Shown piece by piece: positions 1-7,734 of a stretch of 64,000 bases of DNA (positions are counted from its first letter, which is position 1; every line of letters begins with the position of its first letter). The notes beneath the pieces are model-generated. The model was given only the letters and a program-made list of their open reading frames with translations. It did not search any database and had not been told where the DNA came from. Origin of the DNA: Algoriphagus algorifonticola (GTDB lineage: Bacteria > Bacteroidota > Bacteroidia > Cytophagales > Cyclobacteriaceae); assembly GCF_007655305.1 (NCBI RefSeq), contig NZ_VLOG01000040.1, positions 58,567-122,566 on the forward strand. Direction: 5' to 3'. The translations under genes were made by a program, and so were the position numbers.

Positions 1-240
1 TGGCCTAGCATCCTCAGACAATAAATAAGCTAAGGATTTTTCAGCTGCTTCTTTGAATTTCTTTTCACCAGTTAATTCATAGGTTCTTAAAAAAGAAATT
101 AGCCAATGAGAAGTATTTCTAACTGGTGTCTCTTCGTCATTATAAGGACCATTATGACCAGGAGGCATCCCTCCGTTTGAAAGTTGCAAATCTAAAGCTG
201 ATTCTGTAGATCGTACTAATACTTCGTTTGTATTCAACAT
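1..240 (-). CDS. Partial uncharacterised protein, N-terminal 80 residues
   Basis: The reading frame starts at the ATG at 240 and stays open to the window edge, so only the N-terminus is visible. The visible part contains a glycine/proline-rich stretch (GGMPPGHNGPYND) and then amphipathic helices with many aromatic residues (HWLISFLRTYELTGEKKF). This looks like the start of an alpha/alpha-barrel protein of the kind found in six-hairpin glycosidases, polysaccharide lyases and epimerases, but that is inference. It begins 2 bases after the stop of the glycosyltransferase gene, so it is the last visible member of the polysaccharide operon and may act on the glycan or its precursor. Confidence 0.6.
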   Translation of the reverse strand, partial: MLNTNEVLVRSTESALDLQLSNGGMPPGHNGPYNDEETPVRNTSHWLISFLRTYELTGEKKFKEAAEKSLAYLLSEDARP

Positions 241-242
241 CT

Positions 243-1166
243 CTATCGAATAAAGGCTACAATATTACCAATAAACACCTTAATAGAATCTTTGGGGTCA
301 ACTTTCATCATCCTCTTTATTAGATCTAGACTTTTGCCAATTTCCTTTTCCTTAGCATATATTCTAGATAGTTTTCTTTCGATACTATAGATTCTTTTAT
401 CGATGGACCTTTGTTGTTTTTGATTTTTGAAGTACCCTTTCATCTTAAAAAAGGTATCAAGCTGCATCTCAAATTGTCGAATCTCACTTTTACCTGACCA
501 TACTCCCTGATTATGGACGCGATAACAGCCTGAATTAAAATTCAAAAAACCTGCAGGTCCGTTTTCAGTAGCAATTGCACACAAGAAATTGTCTGTATTA
601 AAAGTTTGAGAAAAAATATTAGGAAATCCATTTTTAAACGCACTTTTCCGAAACATAGAGGTCAAAATTTTAGGCTTATAATGTTCCAGAATCATCTCAT
701 GTGTAATAACTGGAGAAAGTCTAAACCCATCCCAGATATTTTCTTTCAGTAATTTTCCATCTTGATCTACTTCAGAGTAATTAGTACAACAAATAGTAAA
801 ATCCTGGTTTTCTTCTAAAAAATCTACTTGTTTTTGAAGTTTATCAGGATCTATCCAAAAGTCATCCCCTTCACAAAAAGCAATATACTTCCCGCGGCAT
901 CTTGGAAAATTAAATCGAGGCGCAATTCCACGGACTCCTTTAGAATATTGATTTTCTTTCTGAAAGAACACATTGAATAGATCAGGATATTTATGGATAT
1001 ATTCTTGGATAATTTCAATTGTCCCATCAGTTGAGGCATCATCATAAACCACTATTTCAAACGGAAAATTGGTTTTTTGAGCTAAAATCCCCTCAAAACA
1101 CTGGCGAATGTAATTTGCGTGGTTAAAACTCAGACAAGAGACAGATACTAAAGGGTCAGAAATCAT
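243..1166 (-). CDS. Family 2 glycosyltransferase
   Basis: 307 aa. The GT-A fold shows an N-terminal VSVSCLSFNHANYI strand-helix, the nucleotide-binding DDAS motif at residues 42-45, and an EGDDFW metal-binding acidic motif at about 99-104. Enzymes of this family transfer a sugar from a nucleotide-sugar donor to a growing lipid-linked glycan at the inner face of the cytoplasmic membrane. No membrane segment is evident. The start ATG overlaps the stop of the upstream methyltransferase gene by 4 bases (ATGA type), which indicates translational coupling in the polysaccharide operon. Donor and acceptor cannot be read from sequence. Confidence 0.9.
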   Translation of the reverse strand: MISDPLVSVSCLSFNHANYIRQCFEGILAQKTNFPFEIVVYDDASTDGTIEIIQEYIHKYPDLFNVFFQKENQYSKGVRGIAPRFNFPRCRGKYIAFCEGDDFWIDPDKLQKQVDFLEENQDFTICCTNYSEVDQDGKLLKENIWDGFRLSPVITHEMILEHYKPKILTSMFRKSAFKNGFPNIFSQTFNTDNFLCAIATENGPAGFLNFNSGCYRVHNQGVWSGKSEIRQFEMQLDTFFKMKGYFKNQKQQRSIDKRIYSIERKLSRIYAKEKEIGKSLDLIKRMMKVDPKDSIKVFIGNIVAFIR

Positions 1167-1924
1167 TTACTCTTTAGTATAAAAATTGGTCTATTTCTAA
1201 ATTCACCCATAGAATCATCCCTTTGAAGATTTATTTCTGATAAAGGTCGGTATACAGTTTCTTCATTATCTATTTCTGAAATTCCAATTGATTGTACATC
1301 CCAATTACTTTCACAAGTACCTTGAATAAACGTAATCATTTCTTCTTTGGTACCATTTTCAAATAGTAGTTTTGTTCGATCTCCTTTCCAACAAAATCCC
1401 ATTTGAAGGACCAATAAATCACATTTATCCGAAAAATAATTGATAGCACCACTCATTTGCTGTTTGGCTTCATCCATAGAGATTTCGGAATTCCCAAAGT
1501 CATCCCCAAGATGGTGTATCACATTAAATAGTAAGACGACATCAAACTTCTCCTTCGAAAAATCAGTACTAAAGTCAAAATAACGATTATAAACTTTAAG
1601 ATTTTTATTAAGGAGCCTTGCAGCTTTTTCCACAAACTCTGCATGATTCTTATTTCCTTCCACATAAACCACCTCTCTTGCACCAAGGTCTAAAGTCTCG
1701 AATGAAAAATAACCTGTATTCCCTCCTATATCTAACACCCTCATCTTTGAAAAATCGACTTGAGCTTTTAACCAATCCAAACGTTGCGTTTCATATCTAG
1801 GAATAAATTGAGTTACATCTTCTTCAATAATTGACTTCAAGGAATTCGGTAAGATTTGATAACCAGAATGTTTACTGTTCCTTTTATATAAATCAACTAA
1901 TATATCTTTATCAGTTATGTTCAT
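1163..1924 (-). CDS. Class I SAM-dependent methyltransferase
   Basis: 253 aa. SAM-binding motif I is clear (VLDIGGNTGYF, residues 63-73), followed by an acidic VEGN at 88-91 and the motif IV region FDVVLLFNVIHHL at 127-139. The HH after the motif IV strand is common in sugar and small-molecule methyltransferases. In this operon it probably methylates a sugar or a glycan end during capsule, EPS or O-antigen synthesis; this role is inferred from context. The start overlaps the preceding ATP-grasp gene by 14 bases. The C-terminal quarter has no recognised motif. Confidence 0.85.
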   Translation of the reverse strand: MNITDKDILVDLYKRNSKHSGYQILPNSLKSIIEEDVTQFIPRYETQRLDWLKAQVDFSKMRVLDIGGNTGYFSFETLDLGAREVVYVEGNKNHAEFVEKAARLLNKNLKVYNRYFDFSTDFSKEKFDVVLLFNVIHHLGDDFGNSEISMDEAKQQMSGAINYFSDKCDLLVLQMGFCWKGDRTKLLFENGTKEEMITFIQGTCESNWDVQSIGISEIDNEETVYRPLSEINLQRDDSMGEFRNRPIFILKSK

Positions 1925-3029
1925 TTAAGTAAATTTTTATAGTATCCTCTTTTAAGTAGATATCATGAGTCGTTAACTTTTCAAAGTCTTCAAAAAATTG
2001 AGACTTAGAATAATTATAAAACTTCGGTTGTTTTTGTTGTCTTTGATTTGCAACCAATCCTCCTGACCAAAAATAAAATTCATCTGACCGATAACCATGG
2101 TTTATAATTTTGTCTTTCAGACCATTATCCACAGCAAAAGCGTCGAATAAAGTCATATTTGAATCCAAAATTAATTGCGACGGCCCCCATAATCTTGGAT
2201 TCGCCTCGATCATAACGAATTTTTCTCCGTCAAATTTGACCTCAACCATGACTAAGCCCGAAAAATTAATTTTTTTCAACGCAAAAATAAACTGCTGTGC
2301 TATTTCATGCTGATGAATGGTAGACGAACGCGCTAAGATCATTGATGCACCCTCATCTTGCTGAATCAAATTCTCCTGCGAAAAACATTCAACTTTTCCA
2401 TTTTTAAAGAAATAGAAAAGTAAGTAGTAGCTCTTACCATCCACATATTCCTGAAAATAATAATCAGAAGAATTTCCGATCCATCCGGCCTTATTTAAAT
2501 CATTTTTGGAAAAAACTAAAACTGGTTTTTCATTAATTTTCGACAGCCCTTTGCCATAATATTTAGGCTTCATCACATAGGGATATTTTTTGGGGGGGCT
2601 ATCAAAATCTTCTGGAACGGGGATATTTTGAGATTTACAATATTCAGAAAATTCATATTTATCCGAAACCAGCGAGTACGTTACCTCATCACAAAGAGCA
2701 AATTCAATCTTTTTTTCTTTTAATTTTTCTTTGTGCTGCAACAAAAATCTATTCAAAAATTCAGTTGACGGTAATATTAAAACCTCGTCAACATCATATT
2801 TTCTTTTACAGATCTCACACAGATTAATAATAGAATCAAAATCAAGTTCATTTTTTCTCCTTGTAGCTATGACTTGATTAGCATAGGAACTTTCAAAAAT
2901 TGTATCCTCTTTTCCATTAGCGACAATACAAAAGAGTATCCCTTCCTGTAAAACATATCTGCAAAAAGCGATAACAGCCCTTTGATTGTTACCAGAAAAA
3001 ATTAAAACGACTTTACTTTTAATATGCAA
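1911..3029 (-). CDS. ATP-grasp domain protein (carboligase-like)
   Basis: 372 aa. A Rossmann-like N-terminal domain (VVLIFSGNNQRAVIAFCRYV) is followed by an ATP-grasp domain with the nucleotide-binding lysines in YVMKPKYYGKG (about 151-161) and the metal-binding tail motif MIEANPRLWGPSQ near 275-285. Such enzymes join a carboxylate to an amine or thiol through an acyl-phosphate. In sugar operons they can add an amino acid or other acid to an amino sugar, which would suit the aminotransferase encoded 7 bases upstream; that link is inference. The start codon at 3029 is TTG, and no ATG precedes the conserved N-terminal strand. Confidence 0.8.
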   Translation of the reverse strand: MHIKSKVVLIFSGNNQRAVIAFCRYVLQEGILFCIVANGKEDTIFESSYANQVIATRRKNELDFDSIINLCEICKRKYDVDEVLILPSTEFLNRFLLQHKEKLKEKKIEFALCDEVTYSLVSDKYEFSEYCKSQNIPVPEDFDSPPKKYPYVMKPKYYGKGLSKINEKPVLVFSKNDLNKAGWIGNSSDYYFQEYVDGKSYYLLFYFFKNGKVECFSQENLIQQDEGASMILARSSTIHQHEIAQQFIFALKKINFSGLVMVEVKFDGEKFVMIEANPRLWGPSQLILDSNMTLFDAFAVDNGLKDKIINHGYRSDEFYFWSGGLVANQRQQKQPKFYNYSKSQFFEDFEKLTTHDIYLKEDTIKIYLNEHN

Positions 3030-3036
3030 GCCTAGT

Positions 3037-4113
3037 TTAATTAAAAGCGGTATGCATTATCCTACAAATCAAATCCACCTCTTCAAAAGAAAGTTCATAG
3101 TAAAGTGGCAGACACAATACTCTTTGAGATATATCATCACAAATTGGCACATTGGCCTTCTTTACATATGGCAAGGTATCTAATGATGGGTAAAAATATC
3201 TCCTTGGGAAAACTTGTGACCTATTTAGTTTTTCAAGACATTTTTTCATCATATCATGACTATCAAAGAGAATAGGGTAATAACCATAATTGTAGTCAAT
3301 TCCATATTTTATTTTAGGCCTCTGAAGATTTAAATCTTTTAATCTATAATTATAGTGCTCGGTTAAGCTTTTTCGCTTGGCTATGATTTCGTCTATTTTT
3401 CTTAAATTAACTAAACCCATAGCGGCATGGAATTCAGAATTCTTTCCATTTATTCCCAGCCCACTAAATACCTCTGGTCCATCATGACCGAAATTTCTAT
3501 TAAGAGTCATCTCCCTAAACAGCGCATTATCCTTAGTAAATACTCCTCCCCCTTCTATGGTATGAAACAGTTTAGTAGCATGAAAACTTACAGTTGAAAT
3601 ATCACCAAATTCAAAAATTGACTTTTTATTGACTCTAACCCCAAAGCAATGCGCAGCATCATAGATTACTTTAAGATTATGCTTTTGAGCGATTTGTTCA
3701 ATTTTTTCAAGATCACAAGGAATTCCATAAACATGGGTAGCTAGGATCGCTGTTGTATTTGAAGTTATGGCTTTTTCAATTTTGTCAGGATCAATATTAA
3801 AAGTATCTGGATGAATGTCTACAAAAACAGGCTTACAGTTTTCCCATACAATGGCACTAGTGGTAGCAACGTAGGAGAAGGGTGTGGTTATAATTTCACC
3901 TGAGACTTTTAGGGCTTTAAGAGCAATTTGTAGTGCAATTGTTCCATTCCCCAAATACAAAAAATATTTTGTATTTAAGTACTCGTTGACTTTAATTTCA
4001 AGTTCATTTACAAGTGGGCCATTATTGGTGAGCCATTGCCTTTTCCATATACTTTGGAGGTATAAATTATACTCTTCGAGAGAAGGAAGGTATGGTTTAG
4101 TTACAGGAATCAT
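3037..4113 (-). CDS. DegT/DnrJ/EryC1/StrS-family PLP aminotransferase
   Basis: 358 aa, within the usual range for sugar aminotransferases. The PLP-binding lysine is K181 in SFHATKLFHTIEGG (176-189), with the cofactor-contacting aspartate D152 in VIYDAAHCFG. The N-terminal part carries the typical WLTNNGP and LGNGTIAL motifs. These enzymes transaminate a keto group on a nucleotide-activated sugar. Together with the PglD/NeuD-like acyltransferase in the same operon it could make an N-acylated amino sugar, as PglE and PglD do for bacillosamine. The start overlaps the flippase stop by 4 bases. Confidence 0.9.
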   Translation of the reverse strand: MIPVTKPYLPSLEEYNLYLQSIWKRQWLTNNGPLVNELEIKVNEYLNTKYFLYLGNGTIALQIALKALKVSGEIITTPFSYVATTSAIVWENCKPVFVDIHPDTFNIDPDKIEKAITSNTTAILATHVYGIPCDLEKIEQIAQKHNLKVIYDAAHCFGVRVNKKSIFEFGDISTVSFHATKLFHTIEGGGVFTKDNALFREMTLNRNFGHDGPEVFSGLGINGKNSEFHAAMGLVNLRKIDEIIAKRKSLTEHYNYRLKDLNLQRPKIKYGIDYNYGYYPILFDSHDMMKKCLEKLNRSQVFPRRYFYPSLDTLPYVKKANVPICDDISQRVLCLPLYYELSFEEVDLICRIMHTAFN

Positions 4114-5549
4114 CTTTTTAAAATCACTTTTCTAAAGTCTATAAAAGGTTGGATTTGGAATATCCAAGAAAAAAAAACATAAACACTTACTCCAAATATA
4201 CCACCGATTATCAACTGCATGAAATCTACCCAAGAAGAGTTTATGGCCAAGCCTTTTCCAATCCACCCTAATAATCCAGCTATAGCTCCCATTAAAAAAA
4301 TCGGTGAGATATCCTTAACTTGGTTCCAAACCGGATACCCAATGAACCTGCCACTGAAATAAGAATTGATCCCAAATGCTACAACATTCAATACCACCTG
4401 AGTCCAAAGTAAAGCAAAAACCCCATGAGGGAGAGCTATTAAAACCCCAAAAATTGTCAAAGATTTTTTGATAATTTCTAATCTCAAGAATAAATCACTT
4501 CTCCCTTTTACTTTAAGAATATTTAAATTGTAAGAATGAATAGGAAACATTAAACCTACAAAACATAAAATTTGGAAATAGGGAACAGCTGGCACCCATT
4601 TCTCGGTCAATACAAAGCGGAAAAGTGGTTCAGCTAAAACGGAAGAAAGTGCCATGACAGGAGTTAACCAAAATAGTACCTGCTGCATGATTCTTTTGTA
4701 TGAAACCTTTAGTTTTTCTTCATCATCTTGGATCTCTGAAAACATTGGAAATGTAACCTTAGATAAAGTAGATGAAATATTTTTTACAGGAATTTGTTTT
4801 AAAGAATCAGCTTTGGTGTAGTAACCTAGTTGAGCAATTGAGAAATACTTACCTATAATCAGATGGTAAATATTTGAAAAAATTGAATTAATTATGCCAG
4901 CTAAGGTCAATTTAGCACCGAATTTAAAATGATAATGAAATCTCTCCCAATCTAAAACCCAAGAAGGCCTCCACTTGGAATAAAACCAAAATTGAAGACT
5001 TAAAAGTAAGTTTTGGATTAAATTCATCCAGATAAGTGCCCAAACACCAAAGCCATAAAAAGCAAAGGTCAACCCAACTATACTACCAATAACAATAGAA
5101 GGAATGGTAACTTTAAGCTCAGTCTTAAAGTCCATTAGTTTGACAAGCCTAGTACGCTGTACTGCAGAAAAAGGATAGATCAGAAATGTCAAACAATAAA
5201 CTTTAATTATTTTTTCTAATAACGGTTGGTTGAAAAAGTCACTAATCAATTCAGAACTTACAAACATTATCAAATAGACTACAAAACCAATTCCTAGATT
5301 TATAAAGAACACTGTAGAAAAATCAACCTGATCTGCTTTTTTTGTTCGAATTAAGCTAGAAGTCATACCAGCATCTATAAGGCTATTGCCTAAGGCCATG
5401 AAAATCGCTAGCATGCCTAGAAGACCAAAGTCAGAAGGATCAAGAATTCTTGCTAGGAAAATGGTTACCACAATTGTAGTGATTTGAACTCCAAACTGTT
5501 GAGTCAAACTCCAAAAAAATCCTACTAAGGTTTTTTGTCTAAGAGTCAT
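4110..5549 (-). CDS. Wzx-type polysaccharide flippase (MATE/MOP superfamily)
   Basis: 479 aa with about 12-14 hydrophobic segments spread over the whole length. The N-terminus has the family signature FFWSLTQQFGVQ followed by ARILDPSDFGLLGM, as in PST/Wzx lipopolysaccharide flippases such as WzxC. The protein is expected to flip undecaprenyl-pyrophosphate-linked glycan across the inner membrane. It overlaps both neighbours by 4 bases. The matching export component may be the SLBB protein at 7735-10413. Confidence 0.88.
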   Translation of the reverse strand: MTLRQKTLVGFFWSLTQQFGVQITTIVVTIFLARILDPSDFGLLGMLAIFMALGNSLIDAGMTSSLIRTKKADQVDFSTVFFINLGIGFVVYLIMFVSSELISDFFNQPLLEKIIKVYCLTFLIYPFSAVQRTRLVKLMDFKTELKVTIPSIVIGSIVGLTFAFYGFGVWALIWMNLIQNLLLSLQFWFYSKWRPSWVLDWERFHYHFKFGAKLTLAGIINSIFSNIYHLIIGKYFSIAQLGYYTKADSLKQIPVKNISSTLSKVTFPMFSEIQDDEEKLKVSYKRIMQQVLFWLTPVMALSSVLAEPLFRFVLTEKWVPAVPYFQILCFVGLMFPIHSYNLNILKVKGRSDLFLRLEIIKKSLTIFGVLIALPHGVFALLWTQVVLNVVAFGINSYFSGRFIGYPVWNQVKDISPIFLMGAIAGLLGWIGKGLAINSSWVDFMQLIIGGIFGVSVYVFFSWIFQIQPFIDFRKVILKR

Positions 5550-6148
5550 CTTGCAGGAATCCCCTTAACTAATTTGTTTGACTCTTGGTGTTTGGTAACT
5601 ACTGCCCCTGCCCCGACAATAACATTATTACCCAAAACTACTCCCGGAAGTACAATAGCACCAGCACCGATTCTGCAATTTTCACCAATTCTAACAGCCC
5701 CCAAAATGATTGCAGCGGGGCCAATTTCAGTAAAATCACCAATTTCACACTCATGATGTATGTGAGCTCTTGTATTTATTAGAACTCCCTTCCCTAACTT
5801 TACTCCCGGGCCACAGAAAGCAAACTCCATTAAATCTGCATTGTCACAAGCACTTTGAGCGATGACAGATTTAGCCTTTATACCTATAATTAAGCCACCT
5901 GCATCATAGAGTTTATTCATTAAATTTCTTCTATGGATGGGATTTCCTACCCCCAAACAAAATAAAGGGGTTTTCTCAAAAATTAATCTTACATCCTCCA
6001 TTGATGTAATTAACTGATTGGGATATATAAAAGTAGATTTTTTGGTATCATCCATATCATAAAAAAAAATTTCAGACTCAGAATAATTTAAAACCTTTAA
6101 GGTTTCAAAAACTTCCAATCCATGCCCACCAGCACCTGCAATTACCAT
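5546..6148 (-). CDS. PglD/NeuD-family sugar O/N-acyltransferase (left-handed beta helix)
   Basis: 200 aa. An N-terminal nucleotide-sugar-binding domain begins VIAGAGGHGLEV. From about residue 100 there are hexapeptide repeats of a left-handed beta helix (GPGVKLGKGV, IGPAAIILGAV, IGAGAIVLPGV, IVGAGAVV). The histidine pair at 131-132 (AHIHHECEIG) fits the catalytic base of PglD/NeuD enzymes. It most likely transfers an acetyl group from acetyl-CoA to an amino sugar or sialic-acid-like sugar. It is the first gene of the operon running to position 1; the intact repeat at 6177-6345 lies just upstream. Confidence 0.85.
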   Translation of the reverse strand: MVIAGAGGHGLEVFETLKVLNYSESEIFFYDMDDTKKSTFIYPNQLITSMEDVRLIFEKTPLFCLGVGNPIHRRNLMNKLYDAGGLIIGIKAKSVIAQSACDNADLMEFAFCGPGVKLGKGVLINTRAHIHHECEIGDFTEIGPAAIILGAVRIGENCRIGAGAIVLPGVVLGNNVIVGAGAVVTKHQESNKLVKGIPAR

Positions 6149-6176
6149 TTAATTAAATTTTGAAAATAAAATAAAT

Positions 6177-6345
6177 TGATTATCCGCAATCATGCCAGTT
6201 GCCATATTTTCTTTGTTTGACCAATTTGAAGACCGATCAAAGAAGACCCAGCCACGGCTGACAAGCGAAACTTCCGGATTCTGATCCTTTCAGCAGACAA
6301 TAAGCCGTATATTTGTCAATACTGGTAAGAAAGCGGATATCCATA
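6177..6345. repeat. MITE-like dispersed repeat, copy 1 (intact)
   Basis: About 169 bp with no credible coding frame. The left end TGATTATCCGC...CCAGT matches the reverse complement of the right end at 17 of 23 positions, an imperfect terminal inverted repeat sharing ATCCGC and CCAGT. Related copies occur at 43060-43950 and from 62610. Internally it contains GACCCAGCCACGG then CTGACAAGCG (6247-6267), which matches the site into which the IS110 element inserted in copy 3. It lies between the ugd terminator and the polysaccharide operon. Confidence 0.75.
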
Positions 6346-6351
6346 TAAAAT

Positions 6352-6380
6352 AATATCTCCCTTATTAAAAGGGAGATATT
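6352..6380 (-). terminator. Stem-loop terminator after ugd
   Basis: A perfect 12-bp stem (AATATCTCCCTT at 6352-6363 with AAGGGAGATATT at 6369-6380) and a 5-base loop lie just beyond the ugd stop codon. On the minus strand the stem runs into an A/T-rich tail (attatttta). This is consistent with intrinsic termination that separates ugd and its upstream gene from the next operon. Confidence 0.7.
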
Positions 6381-6396
6381 TATTACCATAAGGAAA

Positions 6397-7716
6397 TTAT
6401 TTGGACCCAATCCCATAATGTACATAGCCCAAGCTGTCTAAATATTTTTTATCGTAAATATTTCTTCCATCAAATACGACTTTATTTTTCAACAACTTAC
6501 CTACGACTTCCCAGCTTGGTATTCTGAATTCTGACCATTCTGTCACCAACAACAACGCATCAGCATCAACCAAAGCATCATAGGCATCTTTACAATAAGT
6601 TACCTTATCGAAAATGTAATGCTCTTTCGCCTCTTCCATAGCTTTAGGATCATAGGCTTTTACTTTGGCACCAGCAGAACGAAGCTCATCAATTATCACA
6701 GCCGCGGGAGATTCGCGCATATCATCGGTATTAGGCTTGAAGCTTAATCCCCACATCGCGAAGGTCATTCCAGAAAGGTCCTCTCCAAAATGAGCTTTTA
6801 CTTTTTTCGAAAGCACATACTTTTGATCATCATTCACATCTTCCACAGACTGAAGAACTCTCAAATTGTAGCCATATTCTCTGGCTGTTCTAATAATAGC
6901 TTTGACGTCTTTTGGAAAACATGAACCTCCATATCCTACTCCTGGATAAATAAATTTATTCCCGATTCTAGGGTCTGAACCAATTCCTTTGCGAACCATA
7001 TTGGCATTAGCTCCTACCAACTCACATAGGTTGGCAATATCATTCATAAATGAAATCTTGGTTGCAAGCATAGCATTAGCAGCATATTTCGTCATTTCAG
7101 CAGATGGAATATCCATGTAAATAATCCGTTCCCCACTCAGTTGGAATGGCTTATACAAACGCTGCATGATCTTTTCAGCCCGCTCATCATCCACTCCAAT
7201 CACAATTCTATCTGGTCTTAAAAAATCCTCTACTGCAGCACCTTCTTTTAAGAACTCAGGATTAGAGGCCACAGCAAATGGAAGATCTGAACCTCTTTTA
7301 TCTAAAGCTGCCTGAAGCGTAGCCCTTACTTTTTCTCCTGTTGTAACTGGAACTGTACTTTTGGTGGCCACTACGATATAATCACTCATTTTCTGACCAA
7401 TCTCATCTGCAACAGCCAGTACGTATTTCAAATCAGCAGATCCATCTTCACCTGGAGGGGTACCAACGGCTATGAAAGCAACTTCAGCACCTTGAATCGC
7501 CTCTCCCAAATCAGTGCTGAAATGTAATCTGCCACTTTTATAATTTCTGACCACAATTTCCTCTAGACCTGGCTCATAGATGGGCATGATGCCATTCTTC
7601 AATTTCTCAATTTTCTTTTGATCAATATCCACGCAGGTTACTTCTATACCTACATCTGCAAAACAAGCTCCAGATACTAGGCCTACATAGCCAGTACCCA
7701 CTACTGCAATCTTCAT
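6397..7716 (-). CDS. ugd: UDP-glucose 6-dehydrogenase
   Basis: 439 aa, full length for the family. The NAD-binding motif GTGYVG is at residues 7-12 and the catalytic cysteine is C266 in GYGGSCFPKD. The family signature SNPEFLKEGAA is at 151-161 and the C-terminal UDP-binding domain carries MRESPA. The enzyme oxidises UDP-glucose to UDP-glucuronate with two NAD+, supplying acidic sugar for surface polysaccharide. It lies 18 bases after the SLBB export gene and is probably co-transcribed with it. Confidence 0.97.
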   Translation of the reverse strand: MKIAVVGTGYVGLVSGACFADVGIEVTCVDIDQKKIEKLKNGIMPIYEPGLEEIVVRNYKSGRLHFSTDLGEAIQGAEVAFIAVGTPPGEDGSADLKYVLAVADEIGQKMSDYIVVATKSTVPVTTGEKVRATLQAALDKRGSDLPFAVASNPEFLKEGAAVEDFLRPDRIVIGVDDERAEKIMQRLYKPFQLSGERIIYMDIPSAEMTKYAANAMLATKISFMNDIANLCELVGANANMVRKGIGSDPRIGNKFIYPGVGYGGSCFPKDVKAIIRTAREYGYNLRVLQSVEDVNDDQKYVLSKKVKAHFGEDLSGMTFAMWGLSFKPNTDDMRESPAAVIIDELRSAGAKVKAYDPKAMEEAKEHYIFDKVTYCKDAYDALVDADALLLVTEWSEFRIPSWEVVGKLLKNKVVFDGRNIYDKKYLDSLGYVHYGIGSK

Positions 7717-7734
7717 ATAATAATTTATTATTAG

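Noticed and set aside
6237..6425. 62-codon minus-strand frame across repeat copy 1 and the ugd terminator
   Set aside because: It crosses a terminator and a dispersed non-coding repeat and is not kept in copies 2 and 3.
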